A stretch of DNA of 64,000 nucleotides from Tissierellia bacterium. GTDB taxonomy: Bacteria > Bacillota > Clostridia > Tissierellales > Peptoniphilaceae. Positions 45,555 to 55,338 of this stretch are shown here, one piece after another. Made by a program: the position numbers and the translations under genes. The notes beneath the pieces were generated by a model. The model was not told the DNA's origin. It ran no database searches and was given only the letters and a program-made list of their open reading frames with translations. The first letter of the stretch is position 1, and each line of letters opens with the position of its first letter. The stretch covers positions 1-64,000 of the forward strand of contig JAUNVH010000003.1 of assembly GCA_030537765.1 (NCBI GenBank), in the 5' to 3' direction.

Positions 45555-47528
45555 TTACTTAATCATTTTTCTCAGCTGTTTTATTTTATCTCTCAACTCA
45601 GCTGCCTTTTCGAAATCTAGTTCTTCTGCTGCTTTGCGCATTTCAAACTCTAATGCTTCTATCATGACAATAATGTCTTCATTTTCGTATTTATCTGTTT
45701 CTAATTCATAAGGTTTTGCATCATCGGCTGCAATTGTTGCCGAGATTACATCTCTAATTTCTTTCTTTATTGATTTTGGTACAATTCCATGCTCTTTATT
45801 ATATTCAGATTGTAATTCTCTACGTCTTTTAGTCTCGTCGATAGCTCTTTTCATCGAATCAGTTATTTTGTCTGCATACATTATAACGCGCCCTTCAGCA
45901 TTCCTTGCAGCTCTGCCGATAGTCTGAATCAATGAAGTTTCACTACGCAAAAAGCCTTCTTTATCAGCGTCTAAAATTGCAATTAAAGAGACCTCAGGCA
46001 AATCTAGTCCCTCTCTCAATAGATTTATTCCGACTAATACATCGAATTCTCCAAGTCTAAGCGATCTTATAATCTCCATTCTTTTAATAGTATCTATATC
46101 TGAATGCATATATGTTACTTTAACATTGGCTTCTTTTAAATAAGTTGTTAAATCCTCTGCCATCTTCTTGGTCAATGTTGTAATTAAAACTCTTTCGCCT
46201 TTTTTAACAGTCTTTGCAATTTCATCTAGGAGATCATCAATTTGAAATTCTGTAGGCTTAACTTCAATTTTTGGATCTAATAGACCTGTTGGCCTTATAA
46301 TCTGTTCTGCTGTTTGAACACTATGTTCTGATTCGTATTTAGATGGCGTTGCCGAAACGTAAATAGATTGATTCATCAGATTTTCAAATTCATTAAATTT
46401 TAAAGGCCTATTATCTAAAGCCGATGGCAATCTAAAGCCATATTCTACCAATGTAGTTTTACGAGATCTATCTCCTTCATACATTCCTCTGATTTGTGGA
46501 ATTGTAACATGAGATTCATCTATAAATGTTATGAAATCTTTTGGAAAATAATCTATTAAGGTATATGGTCTACTTCCAGGCGGTCTTTGACTCAAATGCC
46601 TTGAGTAGTTCTCAATACCCGAGCAAAAGCCCATTTCGGATAACATTTCTAAATCGTAATTTGTTCTTTGCTCCAATCTTTGAGCTTCTAATAGCTTTTC
46701 TCTATCTCTCAAATACTTTAATCGCTCGTGCAATTCCTCTTCTATTGTAACAATTGCTTTTTCAACTTTTTCTTTACTTGTGGCATAATGAGAGGCAGGA
46801 AAAACTGAAATGTGATTTCTATATCCCACAATCTCACCAGTCAGATAGTTTACTTCTGTAATCCTATCGATTTCATCTCCAAAAAATTCCACTCTATAAA
46901 TATTATCTGACGATGCAGCGGGAAATATCTCTAATGTATCTCCTCTAGCTCTAAATGTAGTTCTTACAAAATTTATATCATTTCTTTCATATTGAATATC
47001 GACTAATTCGCGCATGACATCGTCTCTATCTTTGATCATGCCAGGTCTTAAAGAGACTACTAGACCAGAATAATCTATTGGGTCTCCAAGGCCATATATA
47101 CACGAGACTGATGCCACAATAATTACATCTCTGCGCTCAAATAAAGACATCGTTGCAGAGTGGCGCAATTTGTCAATCTCTTCGTTAATTTGAGAATCTT
47201 TTTCAATAAATGTATCAGTCTGAGGGACATATGCTTCAGGTTGATAATAATCGTAATAACTTACAAAGTATTCGACAATATTTTCAGGAAAAAACTCTTT
47301 AAATTCACCTGCCAATTGATATGCAAGCGTCTTATTATGGGCAATTACTAATGCAGGTCTTTGTACTCTTTCAATTACATTTGCCATTGTAAAAGTTTTT
47401 CCTGAACCAGTAACTCCCAATAATGTTTGATGATTATATCCTTTGTTTAATCCGTCTACTAATTTATCTATGGCCTGTGGCTGGTCGCCAGTAGGCTTGA
47501 ATTCTGAATTTAGAATAAATTTATTCAT
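45555..47528 (-). CDS. uvrB: Excinuclease ABC subunit B
   Basis: Helicase-like damage-verification subunit, 657 residues. Walker [16 protein letters not shown] near 32-46; the beta-hairpin region [12 protein letters not shown] at about 86-97; helicase motifs DESHV, SATP and [10 protein letters not shown]-terminal UVR motif (residues about 618-657) for UvrA/UvrC contact. The first in-frame ATG (7 codons earlier) lies in the LexA box; the ATG used here follows GGGGTGAG by normal distance. Confidence 0.97.
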   Translation of the reverse strand: MNKFILNSEFKPTGDQPQAIDKLVDGLNKGYNHQTLLGVTGSGKTFTMANVIERVQRPALVIAHNKTLAYQLAGEFKEFFPENIVEYFVSYYDYYQPEAYVPQTDTFIEKDSQINEEIDKLRHSATMSLFERRDVIIVASVSCIYGLGDPIDYSGLVVSLRPGMIKDRDDVMRELVDIQYERNDINFVRTTFRARGDTLEIFPAASSDNIYRVEFFGDEIDRITEVNYLTGEIVGYRNHISVFPASHYATSKEKVEKAIVTIEEELHERLKYLRDREKLLEAQRLEQRTNYDLEMLSEMGFCSGIENYSRHLSQRPPGSRPYTLIDYFPKDFITFIDESHVTIPQIRGMYEGDRSRKTTLVEYGFRLPSALDNRPLKFNEFENLMNQSIYVSATPSKYESEHSVQTAEQIIRPTGLLDPKIEVKPTEFQIDDLLDEIAKTVKKGERVLITTLTKKMAEDLTTYLKEANVKVTYMHSDIDTIKRMEIIRSLRLGEFDVLVGINLLREGLDLPEVSLIAILDADKEGFLRSETSLIQTIGRAARNAEGRVIMYADKITDSMKRAIDETKRRRELQSEYNKEHGIVPKSIKKEIRDVISATIAADDAKPYELETDKYENEDIIVMIEALEFEMRKAAEELDFEKAAELRDKIKQLRKMIK

Positions 47529-47542
47529 AATCTCACCCCTCG

Positions 47543-47556
47543 AAAACATCTGTTCT
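47543..47556 (-). promoter_or_regulatory. LexA (SOS) box in front of uvrB
   Basis: Minus strand AGAACAGATGTTTT, matching 12 of 14 positions of the Gram-positive LexA site CGAACRNRYGTTYC. It lies between the -10 box and the start codon, where bound LexA would block the start of transcription. Confidence 0.72.
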
Positions 47557-47557
47557 A

Positions 47558-47586
47558 ATGATACACCCTGAACGCTACTTTGTCAA
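47558..47586 (-). promoter_or_regulatory. Sigma-A promoter of uvrB-uvrA
   Basis: TTGACA, 17-base spacer, TATCAT on the minus strand, one base upstream of the LexA box. The -35 is perfect and the -10 has one mismatch. Confidence 0.82.
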
Positions 47587-47587
47587 A

Positions 47588-47624
47588 ACAAAAATAGGGC
47601 ATGAGTTAATTTATACCCACGCCC
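47588..47624 (-). terminator. Intrinsic terminator after ctp
   Basis: A 10-bp stem with two G-U pairs (47597-47606 with 47615-47624), 8-base loop, followed on the minus strand by TATTTTTGTTTT. It ends the ftsE-ftsX-envC-ctp transcript right before the uvrB promoter. Confidence 0.8.
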
Positions 47625-47631
47625 GCTAAAT

Positions 47632-48819
47632 TTATTTAATTTTTTGACGAATAATTTTCAATGCCTCTTGTAATTGATTGTCTTCTTTAAGATTTTCAAA
47701 GCCTATCTTCTTAACATCTTCATTGAGCTTGACTTCCACATCTGGCTCAATGCCAAGTCCATCGATATTTTCACCATTAGGCGTGAAATATTCTGATATG
47801 GTCAGTTTAATTCCTGAGCCGTCTGGCAATGTCTTGATAGTTTGCACAACACCTTTTCCAAATGTCTTTTCTCCTATTAATAAACCCCTATTGTGATCTC
47901 TTATAGCTCCTGCCAGAATTTCAGAAGCACTTGCAGAGCCTCCGTTTATTAAAACTACCATAGGAATATCGATCATTTCTTCGTCTGAATAATATTTATC
48001 ATCGGCTACACCGCCTTTGCGCTCTGTGTAGACAATCATGCCTTTACCTAATAATTCATCAGCTACAGCAGTACATTCAGACAATAATCCACCAGGATTT
48101 GAACGTAAATCTAATACCATTCCTTTATATTTATCTTTTTTAATCTTTTCGATAATCTCTTTGAATTCATTATATGTTACTTCATTAAATTGAGATATAC
48201 TTACATAGGCAATGTCTTTATCGAGTTTTTCAAGTTCAACTGTTATAACTTCGATTTCATCTCTAGTGATTGTCAAGTCAAATTCTTTTTGCTTCTCACC
48301 TTCACCTCTCCTGATGGTCAACACTACATCTGTATTTTTTGGACCTTTTATCTTTGAGGTGGCTTCAGTGAGTTGATCGGAGGTATAGACTTCGCCATCT
48401 ACTTTTATTATTTTATCTCCAGTTAAAATACCAGCCTCATAAGCTGGAGTATTTTTTATTGGCGATACTACTGTAATAAAACCATCCTCGGCTGCATGGA
48501 CATATACGCCTATTCCAAAGAATTTTCCCGAAGTATCTTGCATAAATTCATCAAATTCTTCAACAGTCATATATTCAGAATATGGATCGTTTAATGCAGA
48601 TACTACTCCTTTATATATGCCTTCTGTCAATTCTTCATCAGTTATATCTCTCAAATAATTAGTCTTAATGAACTCTTCTATATACTTTATCTTCTTGACG
48701 ATATTTTCATCATCATTTGCATTATATGCCATTGATTTATTTTGTCCCATCTTGAATGAGATAATAGAAGATAGGATGACTGCAGCTATTAATAATATTA
48801 TAAATTTTTTGTTTTTCAT
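47632..48819 (-). CDS. ctpA: S41 family C-terminal processing peptidase
   Basis: An extracytoplasmic protease, 395 residues: membrane anchor at about 5-20, N-terminal helices with YIEEFIKTNYLRDITDEEL, a PDZ domain (about 95-180, FGIGVYVHAAEDG ... GDKIIKVDGEVY), and the tail-specific protease domain with the catalytic Ser/Lys set in LINGGSASASEILAGAI and LIGEKTFGKG. Last gene of the FtsEX-EnvC run; Ctp proteases in Bacillota often trim cell-wall enzymes or regulators, so its target may be the neighbouring M23 protein (inference). Confidence 0.93.
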   Translation of the reverse strand: MKNKKFIILLIAAVILSSIISFKMGQNKSMAYNANDDENIVKKIKYIEEFIKTNYLRDITDEELTEGIYKGVVSALNDPYSEYMTVEEFDEFMQDTSGKFFGIGVYVHAAEDGFITVVSPIKNTPAYEAGILTGDKIIKVDGEVYTSDQLTEATSKIKGPKNTDVVLTIRRGEGEKQKEFDLTITRDEIEVITVELEKLDKDIAYVSISQFNEVTYNEFKEIIEKIKKDKYKGMVLDLRSNPGGLLSECTAVADELLGKGMIVYTERKGGVADDKYYSDEEMIDIPMVVLINGGSASASEILAGAIRDHNRGLLIGEKTFGKGVVQTIKTLPDGSGIKLTISEYFTPNGENIDGLGIEPDVEVKLNEDVKKIGFENLKEDNQLQEALKIIRQKIK

Positions 48820-48829
48820 ATTGTCTCCT

Positions 48830-50032
48830 TTATAGCCAACCCAAAGGATCAGTCGTATTTCCGTTTATTCTGACTTCAAAATGTAGATGTGGTCCAGTGG
48901 AATATCCAGAATTTCCCACATAAGCAATAGTTTGACCTCTATTTACGTATTGACCTACCGAAGCATTAAAACCAGAACAGTGGGCATAGAGCGTAACTAC
49001 TCCATCTCCGTGAGAAACCATTATGCAATAGCCATATCCGCCTTTTCTAGATGCAGATATAACAATGCCTTCTTCAGCTGCCACTATTGGCGTTCCGCTG
49101 GGTGCTCCAATATCAATACCTGAATGAAACTTTGGAACTTTGAATATTGGATGATTTCTAAGTCCGTAATAAGAAGTTATGCGATTATATCCAGGCAGAG
49201 GCCACAGCAATTCTCCATTGCCAAGTTTACCCTGATATTGCTGATTTTTTGCCTCTTGTGCTCTTTTGCGTCTTTCTTCTTCGGCCTTTCTTTTGGCTTC
49301 TAATTCTGCTTCTAATTTTGTAATTTGAGCATTGATCGATTTAGTCTGCTCCACAAATTTATCATATTCTGCCTCAGCCAATTTTAAATCTGTGACCAGA
49401 TTATCCATATAGCTTTTCTTTTCTGCAGTAGCTGCTTCTAATTGACTTTTTCTTTCTTCAAGTTCAGCTTTCTTTTGCTTCTGTTCTATTAGCTGTTGTG
49501 CCAAGAGTTTTTCTGTTTCATCTATGACTTTGATCTGTCGATTAGTAAAATCTATTAAGTTTTTGTCTTGATTTGCCACTCTTTCTAAAATATCATAGCG
49601 CATTAGTAAATCTTCGACACTATTAGAACCTAAGATTACTTCTAAGTTTGAAACATTTCCCCTCATATAAGAAACTCTAAGTCTCTTTGTGAGCATTTCT
49701 TGTTTTTCGTCTAAATTGTTTCGTGCTTCATGTAATTTTTTATTATTGATCTCGATAGCTTCAGCCAATTCTTGTAATTCTTTTTCCACTTTTAATAGAG
49801 CTTCTGTGGAGCTTTGAATTTGATTGTCGAGTTTGTCTATATCATTAGAGACTTTATTTACTTCACTTTTAATATTTCCAACTTCTTCTGCTTTTTCTTG
49901 TTCCAGTTTTTCACTCTCTTTAACCTTGTCTTTCAAATCTTCCAATTGTTTGTTGGCATAGACGATTGAAAAAGTTGATATTAGCATCATAAAAGCAAGT
50001 AAAAATGTTAAAAAACGTCTTTTAAATTTCAA
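48830..50032 (-). CDS. Murein hydrolase activator/peptidase, EnvC-like with M23 domain
   Basis: A 400-residue secreted protein: signal peptide at about 1-26, long coiled coil (about 27-255, heptad-rich Leu, Glu and Lys), then an M23/LytM domain with HSGIDIGAPSGTPI near 306-319 and GPHLHFEVR at the end. H306, D310 and HLH keep the zinc ligands, so the domain may be active and not only an activator. The order ftsE-ftsX-this gene fits control by the FtsEX ABC complex at division or elongation sites. Confidence 0.92.
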   Translation of the reverse strand: MKFKRRFLTFLLAFMMLISTFSIVYANKQLEDLKDKVKESEKLEQEKAEEVGNIKSEVNKVSNDIDKLDNQIQSSTEALLKVEKELQELAEAIEINNKKLHEARNNLDEKQEMLTKRLRVSYMRGNVSNLEVILGSNSVEDLLMRYDILERVANQDKNLIDFTNRQIKVIDETEKLLAQQLIEQKQKKAELEERKSQLEAATAEKKSYMDNLVTDLKLAEAEYDKFVEQTKSINAQITKLEAELEAKRKAEEERRKRAQEAKNQQYQGKLGNGELLWPLPGYNRITSYYGLRNHPIFKVPKFHSGIDIGAPSGTPIVAAEEGIVISASRKGGYGYCIMVSHGDGVVTLYAHCSGFNASVGQYVNRGQTIAYVGNSGYSTGPHLHFEVRINGNTTDPLGWL

Positions 50033-50040
50033 AAAATCAC

Positions 50041-50940
50041 CTAAGCTTTCAAATATTTTCTTAAAGACCAGATGCTGCCGATAGAACCTACGCCAAAACC
50101 AATGGCCAAGAATATTATAGATATATCCATATATAATTGTTGTGGCTTTATCATATAGGTCTTTATTGATTCATATAATCTGGGATTCATGCTTTCAAAT
50201 ATTGCATTATATATCACAAATAAGAGTACACAAGCAAGTATTGCTCCAACTAGAGCAAAGAATAGTCCTTCAAAAATAAACGGTCCTTTTATAAATCCAT
50301 TCGTGGCTCCGATATAACGCATAATTTCAACTTCATTTCTTCTAGCAGCCAAGACAGTCTTTACAGTATTTGAGATTATAAATGTAGAAACTCCAATCAG
50401 GCCTAGCATGAGGATTGCTCCTCCTACTTTTATAAATTTATTAGCCCCCACCATCTTTTCAATTGCATCTTTATGATATCTTATTTCTTCAATCCCTTTA
50501 AAATCTTTTATACTATCTACAACTTCTTGAGCTTTATCGATATTGTCTAATGTAATATTGAACGAAGCCGGATAAGGATTTGAAGGTAGTGCATCTAATA
50601 TATCTGAATAGTCTCCTAGCATTTCTTTGCCTTTTTCTAAAGCTTCTGCTCTGCTTACATATATAATCGATTTAATTTCGTCAAAATTGTTTACAGCATT
50701 TATAATTTTTTCAACTTCTTCTGTTTTGATATCATCATCTAAAAATACAATGAGCTTATCTATTTTTGCAGTACTTTGTTCTACTATGAACGAAATATTT
50801 AATACTAGCAAAAATATTAAGCCAAGCAATAAAAGCACTGCAGATATAGAGGCCGTCGTTGCAAGGCCTGTTCTTAGATTTCTCATAATGCCTTGCAATC
50901 CATTTTTTATAATGGATTTAAATAGTCTCAATTTTCTCAT
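50041..50940 (-). CDS. ftsX: Cell division permease-like protein FtsX
   Basis: A 299-residue membrane protein with four membrane helices and a large extracellular loop. N-terminal amphipathic start, first helix at about 28-50 (LATTASISAVLLLLGLIFLL), the loop, then three helices. FtsX passes ATP-driven signals of FtsE to a peptidoglycan hydrolase outside. GGAGG 8 bases before the ATG at 50940 defines the start; a longer reading adds 13 residues inside ftsE. Overlap with ftsE is 23 bases. Confidence 0.94.
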   Translation of the reverse strand: MRKLRLFKSIIKNGLQGIMRNLRTGLATTASISAVLLLLGLIFLLVLNISFIVEQSTAKIDKLIVFLDDDIKTEEVEKIINAVNNFDEIKSIIYVSRAEALEKGKEMLGDYSDILDALPSNPYPASFNITLDNIDKAQEVVDSIKDFKGIEEIRYHKDAIEKMVGANKFIKVGGAILMLGLIGVSTFIISNTVKTVLAARRNEVEIMRYIGATNGFIKGPFIFEGLFFALVGAILACVLLFVIYNAIFESMNPRLYESIKTYMIKPQQLYMDISIIFLAIGFGVGSIGSIWSLRKYLKA

Positions 50941-51613
50941 GATAATTTCCTCCGGCTTCATCTCTGATGATTCTTCCATCGTCTAATTCTACAACTCTTT
51001 TATTAAGTGTATCTACAATATTCATTGCATGTGTGGCCATTATTATTGTGGTGCCTCTCTTATTGAAGTCTTCCAAAGTTTTCATAATGTCCATAGCAGT
51101 ATCATTATCTAGATTTCCTGTAGGCTCATCAGCTATTAACAATGCTGGATTGTTGACCATTGCCCTTGCAATTGCAACTCGCTGCGCCTCTCCTCCTGAA
51201 AGCTCTCTAGGATAAGATTTGCTCTTATTGCTTAAGTTCACTAATCCGAGCATCATAGGAACATTTCTTCTTATTTCCTTGTTAGATGCGCCTATAATTT
51301 CCATTGCATACGCGATATTTTCATATACTGTTTTATTTGGCAATAATCTAAAGTCTTGAAAGACAGTTCCAATTTGTCTTCTGTAAAATGGAACTCGTCT
51401 AAGTCCTAGGCTGCCGGCATTTTCATCTTTGAAAAATACTTTTCCTCTAGTCGCTTTTTCTTCGCAGAGAAGCAATTTGATTAGAGTAGATTTTCCAGCG
51501 CCAGATTTACCAACTAGAAAAACGAATTCTTTTGGATCGACTTTTAGATTAATATTTTGAAGTGCCAATACTCCATTATTATATTCTTTATAAACATTTT
51601 CAAATCTAATCAT
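50918..51613 (-). CDS. ftsE: Cell division ATP-binding protein FtsE
   Basis: ABC ATPase of 231 residues. Walker A GKSGAGKST at about 35-43, signature [14 protein letters not shown] near 137, Walker B LLIADEPTGNLD. MIRFENVYKEYNNGVLAL is the typical FtsE start. Its promoter region is shared divergently with the CofE-like gene; a TATAAT for it lies at 51643-51648 on the minus strand, without a clear -35. Confidence 0.96.
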   Translation of the reverse strand: MIRFENVYKEYNNGVLALQNINLKVDPKEFVFLVGKSGAGKSTLIKLLLCEEKATRGKVFFKDENAGSLGLRRVPFYRRQIGTVFQDFRLLPNKTVYENIAYAMEIIGASNKEIRRNVPMMLGLVNLSNKSKSYPRELSGGEAQRVAIARAMVNNPALLIADEPTGNLDNDTAMDIMKTLEDFNKRGTTIIMATHAMNIVDTLNKRVVELDDGRIIRDEAGGNYHEKIETI

Positions 51614-51693
51614 TTTTTCACCCTTGTCTTAATCAATATATTATTATAATATAAACTTGGTAAATATAAAAGCTTTTAGGCTTATTTAATTAT

Positions 51694-51723
51694 TTGCATA
51701 TTCAATAACGACTGTATTATAAT
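51694..51723 (+). promoter_or_regulatory. Sigma-A promoter of the CofE-like gene
   Basis: TTGCAT, 18-base spacer, TATAAT, followed by TTAGGAGGAAG as a strong ribosome-binding site before the ATG at 51745. Confidence 0.7.
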
Positions 51724-51744
51724 AAATTCGTTAGGAGGAAGAAA

Positions 51745-52929
51745 ATGTCAAAAACTATAGGAACCAGATCAATAGGTATAATTACGCCGATAATAAAACA
51801 AGGTGACGATTTAATTGAAATTTTAAAGAATTCTCTAATCGAAGCAGTTAACGAAAACAATATTGTCTTAAAAGACAAAGATATAATTGCGGTTACAGAA
51901 TCGCTTGTGGCAAGAGCTCAAGGCAATTATGCTACAATAGAACAAGTTGCAAAAGATATAAGAGAAAAGTTTCCAAATGATATTGGAATAGTATTCCCCA
52001 TACTTAGTAGGAATAGATTTTCAGTAGTATTAAGAGCTTTAGAATTAAGTGGAAGAAAGCTCAATATATTGCTAAGCTATCCCTCAGACGAAGTTGGAAA
52101 TGAATTGCTCGATATTGATAGATTATATGAATTAAAAATTAATCCATATTCAGATGTTTTATCTCTTGAGCAATATAGAGAATATTTCAAAGATTCTGCA
52201 GTCCATAAGTTCACTGGCGTCAATTATGTAGAACTATATAAAGATATAGTTGGAGATGATGGAAATATCATATTTGCAAATGATCCTAAAGAGATTTTAA
52301 AATATACTAAAGATATTTTAGTTTGCAATGTACACGAACGCGATAGAACATCTAAAATTTTAAAAGATAATGGTGCCAATATAGTATATAATTTGGGAGA
52401 TATACTTGCAGAAAGCGTAGATGGCAGCGGATATAATCCAGAATATGGGATAATGGGTTCAAATCTCAGCTCCGAAACTTCTATAAAGCTATTTCCAAGA
52501 GATGGACAAAAATTTGTTGAAGATTTACAAAAGACATTAAACGATCATTTCAATGTCCATTTAGAAGTTATGATATATGGCGATGGAGCATTTAAAGATC
52601 CAATTGGTCATATTTGGGAATTAGCAGATCCAGTCGTATCACCTGCTTATACTTCAGGACTTGAAGGCACACCTAATGAAATCAAGATAAAATATGTTGC
52701 AGATACAAGTCTCGCCAATTTAGATGCACAAGCCGCAACAAAGGCGATAAAAGAAAAAATCTTGAATAAAGAAATTCAATCTGCTGAAGAAAATGAACGT
52801 TTGGGAACTACGCCAAGAAGAATAACTGATTTACTTGGAAGCCTATGCGATTTGACTTCAGGCAGCGGCGATAAAGGAACACCTATGGTTCTAGTCCAAG
52901 GTTATTTTGATAATTTTGCAAGTGAATAA
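51745..52929 (+). CDS. Coenzyme F420-0:L-glutamate ligase family (CofE-like) protein
   Basis: A 394-residue soluble protein. The N-terminus (RSIGIITPIIKQGDDL ... LKDKDIIAVTESLVARAQGN) and the middle (LFPRDGQKFVEDLQKTL near 245-261, GDGAFKDPIGHIWELADP near 275-292) match the F420 ligase family, which adds glutamate to an acceptor using GTP in archaea and actinobacteria. The archaeal enzyme is about 250 residues; this one has about 100 extra, mainly in the stretch around 90-200. F420 is not expected in this kind of organism, so the real acceptor is unknown. It stands alone with its own promoter and terminator. Confidence 0.75.
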   Translation: MSKTIGTRSIGIITPIIKQGDDLIEILKNSLIEAVNENNIVLKDKDIIAVTESLVARAQGNYATIEQVAKDIREKFPNDIGIVFPILSRNRFSVVLRALELSGRKLNILLSYPSDEVGNELLDIDRLYELKINPYSDVLSLEQYREYFKDSAVHKFTGVNYVELYKDIVGDDGNIIFANDPKEILKYTKDILVCNVHERDRTSKILKDNGANIVYNLGDILAESVDGSGYNPEYGIMGSNLSSETSIKLFPRDGQKFVEDLQKTLNDHFNVHLEVMIYGDGAFKDPIGHIWELADPVVSPAYTSGLEGTPNEIKIKYVADTSLANLDAQAATKAIKEKILNKEIQSAEENERLGTTPRRITDLLGSLCDLTSGSGDKGTPMVLVQGYFDNFASE

Positions 52930-52935
52930 TATATT

Positions 52936-52970
52936 AGATGCCCGAAGATTTAATCTTCGGGCATCTTTTC
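52936..52970 (+). terminator. Intrinsic terminator of the CofE-like gene
   Basis: A perfect 13-bp stem (52936-52948 with 52954-52966), 5-base loop, then TTTTC. The convergent ABC permease gene ends inside it. On the minus strand the following sequence is less T-rich, so it works best for the plus strand. Confidence 0.85.
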
Positions 52971-54554
52971 TATTTCTTTTTTAAATCCAAATTTTAAACA
53001 TAATAAGAATATTACTAAATTTATAAAAACTGCTAAAGATTTTAAATAAAAAATCTCTGTCGTCAATACACGATAATTTATAACAGATAAAATTATTAAT
53101 GATATAATTAAGAATCCATATATTCCAAAAAATCCAGATCTCCTAGTCTGATTCCCCTGCAATCTTATATTAAAAGGCTGAGATTTAAAAGCAATTCTCA
53201 TGCTCAAGATCATTAATATTCCCATTTGAAAAATTGAGATAATAAATAAAGCTATATCAATTTTTTGTCCTAAAAAATAGATTATTATATTTAAAAGTAA
53301 AAATGCGGGCATTGCTATTAAAATAAAATAGGCTTTGAAAGTCCCCTTTAAAATTTTACTATCTTCATCATTCTTTCCAATATAATAGAGCCATTTCGGA
53401 AAACCTTGTGTAGAATATCTCAAAGTTAATATTGCCAAGCTAGACATCATTATGAAAACTGGATAAAACATCATTTTGCTCATCATAGGATTCAATTGCA
53501 TATTATCTTTGTTTTTTAACAAATTTATTATTGGAAAAATCAAACCTAATGTAATTTGTGTCAAAAGATTAGATAATATTAGTCTATCTTTTAAGATATA
53601 AGACCATGCCACATGAAAAAAAGCTCTTTCTTTTCCTTTTTTCGTAAATAATTTTGCAAATAAATATTTAAAACCTATAATTTTTCTCTTTTTAATAGAA
53701 GATCTATCTAATAAAATTTTTGATTCAATCGAATTTTTAGACTTGATATAATAATATACTAAAAATATTGGGGCGATTATAGAAATAATTATCAGGATAA
53801 TATTTAATAATGAATAATTGTTCTCTAAGATTAGTTCATAAATTCCAGAAAACCAAGCATTAGGAAATAGGCACAAAAAATAATTCCAATCCATTATATT
53901 TATATTATTACCAATCGATCCAAGTATTTGATAGACTACAATAAAGCCTATAGTTAATACGGATTGTATAAATGTCAAAATATCTTTTGCATATTCTTTA
54001 TTAAATTTTTTAAACGCATAATTATATATTGCTGAAATTAGTCCGAGCCAAAGCATAATTATTAATACGAGATTTACTATTGCAATAAGCCCAAAGATTA
54101 TTCCAAATTTTTTTATTCCAATCAATAATAAAGGAATTATCGCAACAATGCAATGTGTTATTATCGAATGCAAAATCGTATATATATTATATGCTTTATA
54201 AGTCATAGGGCTTACAGCTTTTGACATTATAATATTCTTATCACTCGAATCTAATACTTGTAGCTGATAAAATTGGGCCACCAAATTCATTGTATAAATA
54301 ATAATAAAGAAATTAGAAACAAACATTATTTGCATAAGACTTGTCCCTAAAAATAGTGGCACCATCATAAATAGTCCAAATATTATATCAGGCAAATAGT
54401 TTAAAAATTTAATATATGCATATTTTACAAGACCTGCTTTAAAGTATTTTTCATTATTCAAATATAATTTTATTAATGCACTTAGTTTGTTCTGTTGTAA
54501 ACCACTCTTTACTAATGGATTTGTCAGATAATAAAATATTCTATTCATATTCAT
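52950..54554 (-). CDS. ABC exporter permease (12-helix type)
   Basis: A 534-residue membrane protein with roughly 12 hydrophobic segments, no soluble domain of size. The arrangement NNLVAQFYQL-type loops and the late RYSTQGFPKWLYYIGKN segment resemble the large permeases found beside single ATPases in Firmicutes. It overlaps the ATPase gene by 14 bases, so the two form one transporter; substrate unknown (lipid, antibiotic or peptide export are options). It is the last gene of the apbE operon. Confidence 0.8.
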   Translation of the reverse strand: MNMNRIFYYLTNPLVKSGLQQNKLSALIKLYLNNEKYFKAGLVKYAYIKFLNYLPDIIFGLFMMVPLFLGTSLMQIMFVSNFFIIIYTMNLVAQFYQLQVLDSSDKNIIMSKAVSPMTYKAYNIYTILHSIITHCIVAIIPLLLIGIKKFGIIFGLIAIVNLVLIIMLWLGLISAIYNYAFKKFNKEYAKDILTFIQSVLTIGFIVVYQILGSIGNNINIMDWNYFLCLFPNAWFSGIYELILENNYSLLNIILIIISIIAPIFLVYYYIKSKNSIESKILLDRSSIKKRKIIGFKYLFAKLFTKKGKERAFFHVAWSYILKDRLILSNLLTQITLGLIFPIINLLKNKDNMQLNPMMSKMMFYPVFIMMSSLAILTLRYSTQGFPKWLYYIGKNDEDSKILKGTFKAYFILIAMPAFLLLNIIIYFLGQKIDIALFIISIFQMGILMILSMRIAFKSQPFNIRLQGNQTRRSGFFGIYGFLIISLIILSVINYRVLTTEIFYLKSLAVFINLVIFLLCLKFGFKKEIEKMPED

Positions 54555-55338
54555 TAGTCACATCGCCTTTAATTAATTGCACAAATTTAACAGCGTCTCC
54601 CATCTTATTGCTTTGACCCGTCTTTTCGATATAAAAATTTTCAAGCGATATATTTTCATCTGCTCTCAATTCTTCAATAGGCGCATCTGCAACTAATCTG
54701 CCTTTGTCTAAAATTATAATTCGAGAACTTAGCTTTTCTACAATTTCCATAATATGTGATGAATAAAATATTGTCATGCCAGAGTCTTTTAAAAGTTTTA
54801 GTACATCTCTCATTAGCATTACAGAATTAGTATCCATTCCATTAAAAGGTTCGTCCATAAATAAAATCTGAGGATCGTTTATTAAAGCAGCAATGATAGC
54901 AACTTTTTGTTTCATTCCCTTAGAATAAGTTGAGAGTCTATCATCAAATTTATTTATATCTAATTCTAAAAGTTCGGCTAATTTATGAATTTTTACTTCA
55001 TTGCTTTCATAATCCATTTCATTCATTTCGAGTACGAATGTTAAGTATTCAATTGCAGTCAATTGTTCGATTAGAATTTCAGTTTCAGGAATATATCCAA
55101 TTTTTGATTTATATTGATAATTATCTTTAATATCTTCTCCAAAAATTTTAACTGTGCCTGAATAATCATCAATTAAATTTAATAAAATTTTAGTTGTGGT
55201 TGATTTTCCTGCTCCATTTGGTCCTATATATCCAATTAATTCTCCTCGATATACATCAAAACTAATATCTTTAAGTACTTCACTTTCTCCAAAGGATTTA
55301 CTCAAATTAGATATTTCTATAATTTTTTCTTTGGTCAT
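54541..55338 (-). CDS. ABC transporter ATP-binding protein
   Basis: A 265-residue ATPase of the ABC-2/drug-export type. Walker A GPNGAGKST at about 38-46, the Q-loop in IGYIPETEILIEQLTAIEYL, the LSTYSKGMKQKVAII signature near 138-152, Walker B ILFMDEPFNGMD, then H-loop SSH. A ~45-residue acidic tail is typical of this exporter class. The start is set by AGGAG before the ATG and lies inside the preceding membrane-protein gene. Confidence 0.92.
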   Translation of the reverse strand: MTKEKIIEISNLSKSFGESEVLKDISFDVYRGELIGYIGPNGAGKSTTTKILLNLIDDYSGTVKIFGEDIKDNYQYKSKIGYIPETEILIEQLTAIEYLTFVLEMNEMDYESNEVKIHKLAELLELDINKFDDRLSTYSKGMKQKVAIIAALINDPQILFMDEPFNGMDTNSVMLMRDVLKLLKDSGMTIFYSSHIMEIVEKLSSRIIILDKGRLVADAPIEELRADENISLENFYIEKTGQSNKMGDAVKFVQLIKGDVTNEYE

